Origin: Spinacia oleracea
Taxonomy: Eukaryota > Streptophyta > Magnoliopsida > Caryophyllales > Amaranthaceae
DNA: 64,000 nucleotides
Assembly: GCF_020520425.1 (NCBI RefSeq)
Contig: NC_079492.1
Span: 139,008,361-139,072,360 of the forward strand
Direction: 5' to 3'
The position numbers and the translations under genes were made by a program. Shown piece by piece: positions 24,326 through 47,954 of this stretch (its first letter is position 1; each line of letters begins with the position of its first letter). The notes beneath the pieces were generated by a model. It was not told the origin of the DNA and searched no databases. It was given only the letters and a program-made list of their open reading frames with translations.

Positions 24326-25632
24326 TGTTGACCCTAAAGTTTTGATGATGACAAAGCAAACTCCTGACAATTGGTTAAGTTATGTTGCATAATAGGTTCC
24401 GAGATCCTTAGAGGGATAATGCTAAGTTAAGGAGATCCTGAGTTGGATAAACTAAGCAACGTGGAATATAAGCAAGTAATTGATCCATGTCAGACACTAC
24501 ATTGAAGAAATAATCATTAAGCAAGGCGAGATCCTTAGGCGAGTTCCTAAGGCGAGATCCTCATATATTATGTGGATCCTCGATGTTCCAGAGAAGGAAC
24601 AAATTGGGAAGTCTTCGAGTGAAGCTTCTAAAGGTGCAACATGAAGACTACAACATATGAGTTTATGTTTAGGATTTATGTAAGTATTTAATATTGTTTA
24701 TGCGTAATTTGGAACGAAAGGAACCTAAGTATTTTGGTACGTTTTAAATGAAATATGTTAACTGTAATTATAAAAGAGTTTTAACTTGGAAAATCTTTTT
24801 AATAAATAAAATGAATTTAATTAATAAATGAAACATAGGATTCTGATTTATTATCCTTGTTTCTCAAGTAAAAGATTTTCCATGTTCCTTGAAACTCTCC
24901 CCACGTATTTCTGTTTAACGTACATTTAGTGTTTTGATTTGGTCTCCCTTGTTTCTCTCCAACTATGCCCATGTTACTGAGCAGTAACTGTTAGTGGGTA
25001 GTTGAGGAGAACATGGGTACCCAACCCTAAGTAAAACTCTCCTATAAAAGGAGAAGAGTTTTGGCTTTTCAAAACACAACTGATTTCTACAAAATCTATC
25101 TTAAAGAGCTTAAACGTTTTAAAAGAATCAGTTGGCAAAATAGAGTGTTCCTTGAGTTCCTTATTACTATAAGCTTTATTACGTAATAGAATCTATCTAT
25201 CATATTGTATTTTGGGTTTAAGGATTGAGTGATCCTTGAGTGACTTAGAGTTAAGTCAAAGAGAGAAAGAGCGACTAAGAGTTTAGTCAAAGAGAGAAAC
25301 AGTGACTTAGAGTTAAGTCAAAGAGAAAATGAGCGACTTAGAGTTAAGTCAGAGAGAGAAAGAGTAGCACAGTAATCGAAGGGGATTGCTGTGGGGAACT
25401 CGTGTTCGAGAGGAACTCGAGTTAAAGAGTGTATTTGTAATAGAGTTATTGCATTAATACAAAAGAGTAGTGAGGTTCTTCTTGATTAGGGTCAAGAAGG
25501 TTCCTCCGTTTTATATCTTTCTTCGCTCATTGTTCTCAGTCTCTTTATTGTTTAAATTCCGCAAGAAACTTACTCAAGTTCCCAAGAAACAATTCACCCC
25601 CCCTCTTGTCAAGTGTTCCTACTGAACTATCA
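24326..25632 (+). repeat. 3' LTR of the Sirevirus-like element
   Basis: 1,307 bp, the same length as the 5' LTR, with one difference found by eye (T at 25330 versus G at 19661). It is followed by the CAACA target duplication. Confidence 0.95.
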
Positions 25633-25669
25633 CAACACCACTTGACAATTTTTGTTAGAAAAAACATTA

Positions 25670-25993
25670 CTCCCTCCGTATTTTTTTAAGAGATACACTT
25701 GGCCGGGCACGGGTATTAAGAAGAATAATTGAATGAAATAAAATAATGAAGCAAGTGGGGTTGGATAGATATTTTAATAATTAAACATGTGGGGACCATG
25801 TCATTTTGGTGGGTGGAAGGTGGGGTGGATTTATGAAATTATTTGTTTAATAGGATGGTGGGTGATAGGGTAAATTAGATGTATTATTTAATTAGATGGT
25901 GGGGTTGATAAGTTACTAAAAATGGCAAGTGTATCTCTTAAATAAATACGGCCGGAAAAGGCAAGTGTATCCCTTAAATAAATACGGAGGGAG
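25670..25993. mobile_element. Stowaway MITE with a duplicated right end
   Basis: Flanked by TA at 25668-25669 and 25994-25995. The left end is CTCCCTCCGTATTTTTTTAA and the right end is its near reverse complement. The subterminal motif AGTGTATCTCTTAAATAAAT next to ACGG occurs twice at the right (25926-25951 and 25966-25991), so the right end was tandemly duplicated and only the outer copy kept the full GAGGGAG terminus. Confidence 0.88.
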
Positions 25994-26797
25994 TAGTTTT
26001 TAACTATGCTAAAGTTCTCAAGCTATGATATGGTGGTAAACAACTCCTTCTACCATTAAATTATGCTAGCATGATTAAAAATCAACGTTTTTTTCTTATG
26101 GAAATCGTTAAGCGGTGTTGATTTATAAATTTTTAGATTTTTAAGGTGTTTAAATATAATAAAAAATAAGTAAGGTGTTTAATTACAAAAACTATTTTTT
26201 TTTAAGGTGTTAAATAACAAAAAATCCTTTATTTAATGAATGAATGAATTCCTTCTTCTCACCAATTGTTGTCATCGCTTTATTGCTCGTGTTTTGTTGT
26301 AACCTTTATAGATATTGTGTCATCACTTGCTCTAAAACATCCCAAATCCCACAAAGTCCCACAAACAGATAAATTATCGTCGTTGGTCCCGCTTGTGCCT
26401 GCTGTGCGCACACAAGAGCCCCGGTTGACCCTCGTCCCTTGCTCTTGTCGCCATTAGGCAAGAGAGCCCTATCAGATGCAGATGCTTACTCGTGCCCCTA
26501 CGAGTCACAAGACACTCATTCCGCACAAGGCTCGCATCCTTGCCGCCAATAGGCAAGAGTGCGCCACACGGTTTCGAAGTCAAAATATTCGGACTGTGAC
26601 ACGAAGGCTCCGCTCAATACTTCTAGTGTATACGGAGTACTGCAGTTGATAATCTTGATATTGCAGAGTATGGCCATGTCCTTCTAATATTAATTGGCTG
26701 AATTAAATTAAACTGAGCTGAACTGAACTGAATGGTGTTGAACTAAATTGAACTGAATTTAAATACAAAATGACAGGATCTTTTTGGAAAACTATTA

Positions 26798-27122
26798 CTC
26801 CATCCGTCTCTTTTTGTTTTTTACGTTTGGTATTTTGCACGCGTTTTAACGATTAATTAATGTACACTGAGATTCTTCTAAGTTTTTATGTAAATGAGAA
26901 AAAATACGTTTATTTATAATGTTTTCATTCTTATCAAAATTCTGATATTGGAAAAATGAGAAAAAAGTTAATGTCCCGATGGAAAAGTGTGAGAGATTAC
27001 ATGACCCAATGGATTTAATTGGTTAAAATAAAAATTGGACACAAATTTTGATGATAATTGTAAAGAACATTTTGGGACATCCAAAAAGGAAAACGTAAAG
27101 AACAAAAAAGAGACGGAGGGAG
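26798..27122. mobile_element. Stowaway MITE
   Basis: Flanked by TA at 26796-26797 and 27123-27124. Ends are CTCCATCCGTCTCTTTTTGT and, reverse-complemented at the right, CTCCCTCCGTCTCTTTTTTG, continuing into TTTACGTTT in both. Length is 325 bp with no coding region. Confidence 0.88.
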
Positions 27123-27214
27123 TATTTAAATACTTTACTTTTAGAAAATTCAAAAAATATTTTTCGTCAAAATAAACGGAGCTTAATGTATGCTTGATTA
27201 CTAATCTTTCAATA

Positions 27215-27740
27215 TTAAAGTATTGTATGTGAACATTTTTTAAAACTTTAAGAAATCTTCCCCTCTCTCTCTACCACTATCTCTCTGGTTATATGTGAAC
27301 TTTAAGAATATTAAAGTATTGTATGTGAACATTGGTTGGCTCTTTAAAATAGCTCTTGGAGGACTCTCCCCTCTCTCTCTACCACTATCTCTCTACAAGA
27401 CACACTCAAGAATTCATTCTTAAAAACACCCAACATTGGTTGGTTACTCAAATGAGCTCTCCATTATCATTTTTACCATTTGGTGGTCCACAATTAATTG
27501 TGTTTTTAACCAAAGTTACTATCCAATTTTAAAAGTTACTCCCCACTTTTCAACAACAATCAACTCTTGAAGGGCTCTTGGGCAAGAGATACCTTGAAGT
27601 AGCTCTCCATGAAGAGCTACTCAAGAGCCCCTCAAAAACCACTCAAGAGCCCCAATGTTGACCAAGAGATAGTTCTTGTTGGAGAGCTACTGGAGAGCTA
27701 CTTGGAGAGACACTCCAAAAGCCCCAATGTACATGCTCTT
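27215..27740. repeat. Duplicated CT-rich region, possible MITE
   Basis: ATTAAAGTATTGTATGTGAACATT occurs at about 27216 and 27308, each followed by CCCCTCTCTCTCTACCACTA. Further right, GAGCTACT/AGAGCCC motifs recur and a CCCCAATGTACATGCTCTTA end could pair with GAACATTGGTTGGCTCTT on the left. The boundaries are uncertain. Confidence 0.4.
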
Positions 27741-28281
27741 AGAGCTTATGTATAGGTGAGACTCCGACCTGAAAAGCTCCGCTCAACAGTCTTTATTTTT
27801 TGGTTGTTGTTGGCCTTAGCCTTTGACCCAAAGTGTAACCTGACATGACCTTCCTGCATTTTGTATGAGCCAAACCCTATAATATCAGGTGATCAACTCC
27901 AAGTTATCAGTTGTTGATATGAACTTGTAATTGTAATGGTATTGTTATATATGCAGTAGTTGTTATAGCTTAATTATATGCAGTAGTTCTGTAGTTGTTA
28001 TACAGTACTCCGTATTAAGTAATGTAATCCAACTACCATTTACAAATATACTTCCCAAAAATCAAGTTAATAAGATGATAAGAACGACTATAATGGTATC
28101 AAAAAAATTCGATCATCAAATTTATTCATAAGTAACTAAGTTATATATTGAATAATTTTGTTTGGATTTGGCATACTACGTGTAGTACGTCGTTGTAAAT
28201 AAAGTCAAAACAACAATCGAAAGTCCAACGGAGAAGAGCTTGTTACCACCATTTTGGTTTTTAAGTAGTTGGCTTTTAGTT

Positions 28282-28469
28282 TTTTGGTTCTACTACGAGG
28301 AGTTCCCACCGCTTTCGGCGAGTAGACATATCTCCTGTGGGAGTTTGCATGAGTACCTCGATGGGCAGCATCCCTCCCAGTTGAGGTTTTATCCATTCCC
28401 AAGGCTCGAACCTGAGACCTTGGCTAAGGAGCAAGAGACCCTTAACTACTCATGCCAACCTCAATTAGT
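28282..28469 (-). mobile_element. tRNA-derived SINE
   Basis: On the minus strand the 5' head carries an RNA polymerase III A box TGGCATGAGTAGTTAAGG (28440-28457) and a perfect B box GGTTCGAGCC (28403-28412). The 3' end (low coordinates) finishes in an A-rich CCAAAAAACTAAA-type tail. A 17-bp direct repeat (GTAGTTGGCTTTTAGTT at 28265-28281 and GTAGTTCGCTTTTAGTT at 28470-28486, one mismatch) is the target duplication. Body length is 188 bp. This arrangement is diagnostic for a SINE. Confidence 0.9.
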
Positions 28470-28486
28470 GTAGTTCGCTTTTAGTT

Positions 28487-29469
28487 GGTTATGTAAGTTG
28501 TGTAAGGTTCTTTAATGTTTCTAGTTTGAGTTGTAATTTTTAAACTTGTTTATTATGCAATATTAAGCCTATGTCAAAAGAAAAAAAGAAAAAAAAACTG
28601 AGTTATTGAATTATTTGTTGATTTAGCGTTTTTAAGTACGCATTCAGTTGTAATCATCGTGATTAATTAATAGTTTTCATTTCCGAAGTCTTGTTCATTA
28701 GGACAATTGTTATTCCCTATCTTGATTTTTTTAATTCTAAACCAGTATGTACTCCGTATTTTTTTAAAAACTTTCTATACCCGTATAGTAGAAGAGTAAG
28801 TATAAGAGTAAGATAACTAATCAAATACGGAGTAAATGAAATTAGCTAAACTGCTAGCATTGCAATCACAACTTCTATGAGTATGATTAAAAAAAAAATC
28901 TAAAAATGGCATAAATTATCCACTACTCTTCAAAATGCTTTCAATATAATTATCTAACGGTTACAAAACAACGAAACTTTTGCACAATTTACTCCCATCC
29001 AGTGCAAACATCCTCAACAAAAATCTCTTATTTTCCACCACGACAATTTGATGGATTATTTTATTTTATTTTTATCATAGAATTGTGTTCCATCGCTGAT
29101 TCGTTACACCGTATCCACGCACGAATATAGGGTGAAAGGGGTAGTTCAGGCAATCCCATGAACAACAAAACGAGCAAATACCAAGTCATCTTTGAAAGGG
29201 AAATATAGAATACAGATTACAGAGTAACAAATTTTAGACAAGAAAGAAACAGTCGTTGCCCTCAAAAAGCAACCTAGACCATCCACTCCCAAAAACAGTG
29301 GGTCCCCCCTCCAAATACCAACTCATTTAACTGTCAACCGCATTCTTTTATCTTACAACACTTTTCTTCCCTATTTTCCCTCTGTTTTCATTTTCTCTCT
29401 GCTTTTCTCTGTTAACCCCCTGTTCTTTTCTCTGTCTTTTGAAATTCTGATATCAAATAACAAAAAAAA
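28487..29469. other. Intergenic; upstream region of the ROH1-like gene
   Basis: AT-rich with small CTCCGTA/TACGGAG inverted motifs at about 28750 and 28827 that may be a decayed MITE. The last 150 bp are CT-rich (29345-29445), typical of a plant 5' leader. No coding region seen. Confidence 0.45.
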
Positions 29470-31217
29470 ATGTGGCCGGGAGGGGCAGATAATAAAAAAA
29501 TCTGGGCAGGAGGGGCAGATAATCAAGGCCACTTCCTCGGCCGGATTAGTATACGCCGTAATCAAGTCGCTTCCATGGAAGGAGAAGTTGAAGATTTGGA
29601 GCTTTTTCAAAGGAAAATTTCCGATCGTTTTTCCGATCTTTTACCTCCTAAAAAGGAATCCTACCATTCGTCTGGTATACCTTCATCGATTTCTATCTCC
29701 TCCGCCGCGAGTGATTCTCCTACGGCGGGGAGTATTGACGGCGATTCTAGCCCCTTTTCGGGATGTGAGACGTTCCTTTCAATTGCTTGGATAAGGAAAC
29801 TTCTTGATGCTTTTCTATCTTGTGAGACGGAATTCAAGGCCGTGCTTTTGATCGGGAGGGAACCGTCTCAGGTTGCGAAAGCGCCTCTTGATCGTTTGAT
29901 TCCTGATTTGCTGGATAGGGCGGTTAAGGGTTTGGATATTTGTAATGGGATTACTCATGGTATTGATGCTGTTAAGTTTATGAAAAATCAAGCTCAGATT
30001 GTTGTCTCTGCCTTGGAACAGAGGCCCTTCACCGATGGCCAGGTAAAAATATTAAAATTCTCAAAAAAAAATTCTTTTTTGGTTGATTATGAACATTTTG
30101 GATTATGATCATTTGGGCATGAAATGGGTATGATTGAATTATTACATTTTCAAGGTCAATTTGAGAATTTTGACGGATTGAATTCAAATGGGTATTGCAT
30201 GATATCATTAATTTTGGTCAAACAAGAAATTCATATAATTGTATATATAAAGAATTTCATCTTTGAATGAATAAATTGACCGGTTAAATCGAAAATGGTC
30301 GACCTAAATTCATCCAAAATATCCAATTTTTTTTTATATATTTTAAAATCAACCTTTAAATTGGTTAATCTATTGAATTTGTTATTTTAAAATGATGGAA
30401 TTCAATTAAAAGTAGAAGAAATCATGCATTTGATGGAATAATAAAATTAATAAATAATGGAATAATTGAACTTTGATGGTTTTGTTGACAGATTCGGAGG
30501 GCAAGAAGAGCACTTGCAGCACTACAAGGGTCAGTTGTGATGGATGAAAAGGAAAACACAGGCAAGTCGACGGAGCGATCATGGTCTTTTGGCAAGCGCA
30601 CAAGCGGCGCGTCATCAAAAGACCGCCACCACGGGCTGAGCTTCAAGTCTCTATCGTGGAGCGTGGCCAAGCATTGGTCAGCTGCCAAGCAAGTCCAATC
30701 AATCTCCTCCAATCTCAACGCGCCACGCAGCGGGGAACCAACAGGGCTGGCCCTTACGGTTTACATCATGAACGTGGTCCTGGTGTTTGTAATGTGGGCC
30801 CTTGTGGCTGCTATTCCTTGCCAGGACCGGGCCGGGCTCGGGACCCACATCCCGGTCCCTAAACAATCAAATTGGGCCCACGGCATATGTGGGGTCCAGG
30901 AAAAGATTGCTGAGGAATGGAAAAAGAAAGAAAAGAAAGGGTCAGCTGGACTAATGGAGGAGGTGATCAAGATAGATAAATTGGCTCATTCCTTAGTGGA
31001 GTTCGCCGACAATTTTCATTACCCAATGGAGGAGGAGAAGGAGGCTGAATTCGCCGCCCAAGTCGCCGAGCTAGCGGAGATATGCCGGAAAATGGATGAT
31101 GGGCTCGGGCCGCTACAGTCACAGATTAGGGAGTTGTTCCATAGACTTGTAAGGAGTCGTGCAATGATACTAGATGTCCTTGATCAAGCAGGCAAATCAT
31201 CTACCCCTCATGTATAG
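29470..31217 (+). CDS. BYPASS1/ROH1-like protein (DUF793 family), two exons
   Basis: Exon 1 is 29470-30042 and exon 2 is 30492-31217, phase 0, with donor CAG|GTAAAA and acceptor GACAG. The product is 432 residues. I chose the upstream ATG at 29470 because the residues it adds just before MEGEVEDLE (SIRRNQVASMEGE) match the conserved family start. Landmarks: ELFQRKISDRFSDLL near the N-terminus, the Cys-rich core ETEFKAVLLIG, GLDICNGITHGIDAV, and a hydrophobic segment LALTVYIMNVVLVFVMWALV in exon 2, then a Lys/Glu-rich region and a helical C-terminus. ROH1 proteins have been linked to exocyst Exo70 in seed mucilage secretion and BPS1 to a root-derived signal; function here is inferred from family. 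The first 19 residues include GGADNxxxWAGGADN, from a short DNA duplication, and have no family support. Confidence 0.9.
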
Positions 31218-31625
31218 GTTAGAAAGAAAATTTCTTATTTTTTATTTTTTGGGTTATTCTTTTCATTTCATGGAACCGTGTAAATTTTATGTTATCTGGG
31301 AATTTCTTGTTTCCTAAGGATGTGAAATGTTTCACACAAAAAAAATATATATAGAAAAAGAAAAAAAAGACCAACATTTAGGGTAGATTAGTGTTAAAGT
31401 AGAGGTTTTCTATTAGGGAGTTTCTGTGCTATTCATCCACAAATGCTTGATTGGGTGCTTAGTTTCTCTCATTTGAGCTTTAGATTAACTGATTTGGGAC
31501 ATTAACTTTCTATATATAGAATTATAGAAATATACTAAAACTAGTGGGATGTTTATTCTTTGGCGTTAATCTTTTGGAGTGAGTTTAAATTTTTAAGGAA
31601 TCCGTATATATTGTATGCGCACTTA

Positions 31626-32456
31626 GGATCTTTTACCAAACTGGCTACTTTTAAAATTTTATTTACCAAAATGGCTACTTTTAAATTCTATTTCCCAAAC
31701 TAGCTATTTCGTATTATTTATTTACCAAAATGACTATTTTGACTTTGAGACAAAAAAAAAACCATTAAACTGGTTTGGTTTTTATTTTTTAATATATATG
31801 TAAACCAGTTTTATATTTTTTTTATTTTAGACAAAAAAATAATTAATAAACACTAAAACCTTTAAACTTAAATTTAAAAACTTCGTAAACTTAAATATGA
31901 TAACTCCATAACTAACCATTGTCCCTAATATTCGTCCAAAGCAACATGTATTCCCAGTAGAACTCGATACTCAGGAAAAAAAAAATGACATAAATAGGGT
32001 AATGAACGAAAGAAGGTACAAATTCAAATATGCTCAAGTAGACAATTGAGGCTATTTAAAACCCAAATCAGTTTAATATTTTGTTTTTTAAATACTCAAA
32101 CCAAACTGGTTCACTATTTAAAAAAAATCAAACCGGTTCACTATTTTTTTTAAAAAATATCAAACCGGTTCACTATTAAAAAAAATATGTATCAAACCGG
32201 TTCACTATTAAAAAAAATATGTATCAAACCGGTTCACTATTAAAAAGAAAATCAAAGCGGTTCACTATTTTAAAAAAGCTCAAACCGGTTCAGTATAAAA
32301 ATAAAAACTTAGACCGATTCATTGCTTTTACTTTAAAGTCAAAATTAAAATATAGCTAGTTTAAAATCTAAATAATAGCTAGTTTGGGAAATAAAATTAA
32401 AAGATAGTCATTTTGGTAAATAAAATTTTAAAATTAGCCACTTTGGTAAAAGATCC
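31626..32456. mobile_element. Non-autonomous Mutator-type element with internal CCGGTT array (831 bp)
   Basis: Ends GGATCTTTTACCAAA and, reverse-complemented at the right, the same 15 bases. Inverted similarity continues over about 130 bp as repeated TTACCAAAATGGCTACTTTT-type modules. A perfect 9-bp duplication GCGCACTTA flanks it at 31617-31625 and 32457-32465. No transposase. Confidence 0.92.
32085..32310 (+). repeat. Tandem array of a CAAACCGGTTCACTATT unit
   Basis: Six to eight copies of (C)AAACCGGTTCACTATT separated by A-rich spacers of varying length, inside the Mutator-type element at 31626-32456. Two adjacent copies share the spacer AAAAAAATATGTAT. Confidence 0.88.
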
Positions 32457-32606
32457 GCGCACTTATCATTTTATTTTATTTTACAAAAAAAGAGAATAAA
32501 TATTTTACATAGATTTTCAAACGCGCTTTCTTCATCTTGTATGCATGTAAAATTAAATCGATTGACCTTGTATACATGCAAATTTCACATGTTTAAATTT
32601 TTAAAA

Positions 32607-33988
32607 CGGTTTTTTCATGAAATGCCCCTGAGGTTTCACAAAACGCACCAAATACACCCGCGCGTTTCAAAATACATAATATACCCCTATTTTTTAAAAA
32701 AATGCACCAAATGCCCTTAAATATCTTTAATGACTAACGGTCGTTAACTCCGTTAGTATTAACCTCTAATTGCCTCTACTTAACTCTAGCTAACAAATAT
32801 AATTGAATTTGAAGCCCAAAATTGAAGAACAATAAATCTGAAAATTGAAGAACAAAACTCATAAATTTGAAGAAGAGAATATGAAATTTTCAGAGTTTAA
32901 TTCCTAAAATCAAAAATCTAAACTACAAATTCGAATTGTAGTGGCTCTAATCTCTCTCTAATCTACCTATATTCTGTTGTTTTTCGTGGCTGTGGCTGCT
33001 GCTGTTGCTATTCTATGCTCACGAACTCAACTCCAAAATCTAAAATAGGAAAACAACAAAAATCAAAATCTGAAAAACATAAAACAAATCCTGCTGCGCT
33101 ATTCTCTTTCTCCTCTAATTGCAGTTGCTCCCTCAAACCAAAAATAAGAACATATCTGCTGAAGAACGATTCGAGAACGACGTTTTGATTTGAATTGGGC
33201 GAGTTAGAATAGCAGCAGTTGCGATTAGGATAGAAAATAGCGCAAGGTAGTTAGAATTAGATTAGATAATCAGAAACAATTTGTAGATTACAATGAATTT
33301 CGTTTTCATATTTTAATTTCCGATTTTGTTTTCTTATTTTTGTTCTTGGGGCTGAGTTCTTCTACGGGAAGAGATAGCAGCAGTAGCAGCAAATAGATGA
33401 GTAGAATAGCAGCGATTGGTATTAGAGTAGAGGGAGATTGAATCGAATTTGTAGTTGAAAATTTAGGATTCAAATTAAACTCTCAAATTTCAGATTATCT
33501 TTTCCAATTTTCCTGGTTTATTTTGTTCTTCATTTTCAGGTTCATTTTGTTCTTCATTTTCAGATTTTTCACGATTTCAATTCACTTGAAAATCTGGGTC
33601 CGAATATTTGGGGGTTTGAGTTAGGAATTGATGTGTGATGAAGATAGTTTGAAGAAGGAAAAATGTCGATGGGTTCACTTTGATGCCCAGAAAAAAGCAG
33701 ACGTGAGATTGAGAGGAGAGAGGAGATTGAGAGGAGAGAGGATATTTAGAGTTAATTAGGGTTCATTAGGTGTTAATTAGGATTAATTAGGCTAATCAGT
33801 AGTTAATTAGGGTTAAAGTAGGATTAGTTAGATTAATTAAGAGTTAATGTTAACGGAGTTAGACTTCCGTTAAGTCTAGGGGCATTTGGTGCAAATAAGT
33901 TTAAATAGGAATATATTATGTATTTTGAAACGCGCGGGGGTATTTGGTGCGTTTCGTGAAACCTCAGGGGTACTTCATGAAAAAACCG
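32607..33988. mobile_element. Non-autonomous Mutator-type element (1,382 bp)
   Basis: Inverted ends of about 130 bp start CGGTTTTTTCATGAA on both sides and continue CCCCTGAGGTTTCAC, GCACCAAATAC and CGCGCGTTTCAAAATACATA. A perfect 9-bp duplication TTTTTAAAA lies at 32598-32606 and 33989-33997. The interior has no transposase. It contains a second, shorter inverted motif (TAACGG...CCGTTA) and stretches of purine-rich and CTCTCT sequence that could derive from captured gene ends, unidentified. Confidence 0.92.
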
Positions 33989-33997
33989 TTTTTAAAA

Positions 33998-35467
33998 GTA
34001 TCCAAACTTTCAAGTCTCATAGAACCAAAGTATGGACTTATTCTAAGAAGAGTTGGAACCTTCTATAGTAAAAATGTAAAATCATTGTAAGCTTTTGACT
34101 ATGAGTTATGACTTTATCATAAGAGATTGACGATTTCCACTCTAACATGTTAAGTGCAAATCATGTAAGGGATTGACTATTTCCTATCTCATACTGTACG
34201 GAATGACTTGCAAGTGCAAGTTTGCACTACATATCTTTCACTAGGACTGTGATGGGAACTGGGAAGAAAGTTTTCTAAATACAAAAGGAAAGTGACCCTT
34301 TTGAAGGAAGTTGAGAGTGCTATTTGGTAGAAAAAAAAGTGGCCCATATTGAGCGAGAAAATAACTATGGGCTATATTTGGGCCAAACATCTTGTTCCCT
34401 GTTTGCGGTTAGAGTTGTTAAATCGGGTTGACACGTGGTTATATATCGGGTCTAATCGTTTCTAATCATATAAAATAACGTTTTATAAGGGAATTGTAGT
34501 CCGTACATAATAGATAGCATAAATAGTATTTTCCGTGTTGATTCAGTTTTTGTCGGATTATGATAGGTCCGCGTCAGTTTTTGACAATTCTATTTCCAGA
34601 CCCCATAAATCGGAACTGACCGAATCGGTCTGAGTAAATCTACCCAAACTTGGATTTCTTATGAACGAAAGCATGTTCATCAGCTTTACTGCTCTAGCAT
34701 TGCCTTACTAATTAGTATACCCAGTACACCTAATAAAAAATTGGTCCAAGTCGAGCCAAGCACAACGTGGTAAATATACAATTGTGTTCGAGTCAGGCCA
34801 AATTTTGTGAGTGTTGTGCCGTACCAAACGCGGTCCTGATCATGACCGATTTTTGTTTATCCATAATCCGAACATAAGCCGAAAAATATAACCGTGTTCG
34901 AATCGTGTGAGTGTGATCGTACCAAACACAACTATGACCATCACCGATTTTTGTTTTGTTCATCCAAGATCCGAACTCTAACCCAAAAAATACGATGACA
35001 TAGAAACCACGAAAATGTGTGTGTTCGATTGATTCGTCTAACATTACCAAAAACGATGCGACAAAAATAATTTAACTGGAGCTAATTTATCAAATGAAGC
35101 CCATAATCTCATGATTCATGCCCACTTGAAAAGAAAAAGTTAAGCCAATCGCTAAAATTAGGCTAAATCGTTGAAACAGTTGCAGGATATTTTTAGAAAG
35201 TACACACAGTCGACACAGACAGACAAATCTCTTCATTTTGTCCAATTCTCCATTTTTTTTCTCTCTCCTCAACAACGCGACTCTTGGCTCCCGGTTAGAG
35301 ACGACTTCAATAATTATACTTTTATCCAACAAACAAATACCAGTATAATACTGCACTTTCGATGTCAACAGGTTCATTCCTCAACTTCTCTCTCCCCTCC
35401 TTTTACCAGATTTCAATTTCTGCTTTTCTGATTCGATTTTGATTGCTGTTCTTCAGTTGGAAGATTC
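33998..35467. other. Intergenic; upstream region of MDAR
   Basis: About 34790-35000 holds two diverged copies of a ~110-bp unit (ACCGATTTTTGTTT, ATCCGAAC, CGTACCAAACGC/CACA). The last 200 bp contain CT-rich leader-like sequence (about 35255-35275 and 35380-35400). No separate gene seen. Confidence 0.45.

Positions 35468-47954
<12,487 letters not shown>

Larger units (their letters stand above)
18657..25632 (+). mobile_element. Young, defective Sirevirus-like Ty1-copia element (6,976 bp)
   Basis: Two 1,307-bp LTRs, both TG...CA, bracket a 4.36-kb interior. The 5-bp target duplication CAACA is intact at 18652-18656 and 25633-25637. A primer-binding site TTGGTATCAGAGC follows the left LTR by one base. 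A polypurine tract AAAAAGGGGGAATAT precedes the right LTR, and a second purine run CAGGGGGAAATG lies at about 24050; repeated polypurine tracts are a Sirevirus trait. By eye the LTRs differ at one base (19661 G, 25330 T). The interior has gag-like sequence and a reverse transcriptase remnant, but no protease, integrase or RNase H. It cannot have moved by its own enzymes. Confidence 0.93.
18544..26227. mobile_element. Small Mutator-type element split by two later insertions
   Basis: The left end (18544-18656) and right end (about 26105-26227) are imperfect inverted repeats of about 115 bp starting GGATTTTTTGT. They contain repeated AACACCTTA and TTTTTGTAAT blocks. A perfect 9-bp duplication, TTTATTTAA, flanks it at 18535-18543 and 26228-26236. 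Removing the copia element (18657-25632 plus 5-bp duplication) and the Stowaway MITE (25670-25993) leaves a short element of under 400 bp. No transposase. Confidence 0.85.

Noticed and set aside
26266-26583. Small overlapping frames on both strands
   Set aside because: No domain. The region has a repeated CTTGCCGCCAATAGGCAAGAG-like motif and looks like degenerate repeat DNA.
28403-28457. Possible tRNA gene from the A and B boxes
   Set aside because: It does not fold as a complete tRNA and is part of a longer unit with A-rich tail and target duplication, hence a SINE.
28240-28473. 77-codon frame
   Set aside because: Explained by the tRNA-derived SINE on the opposite strand.
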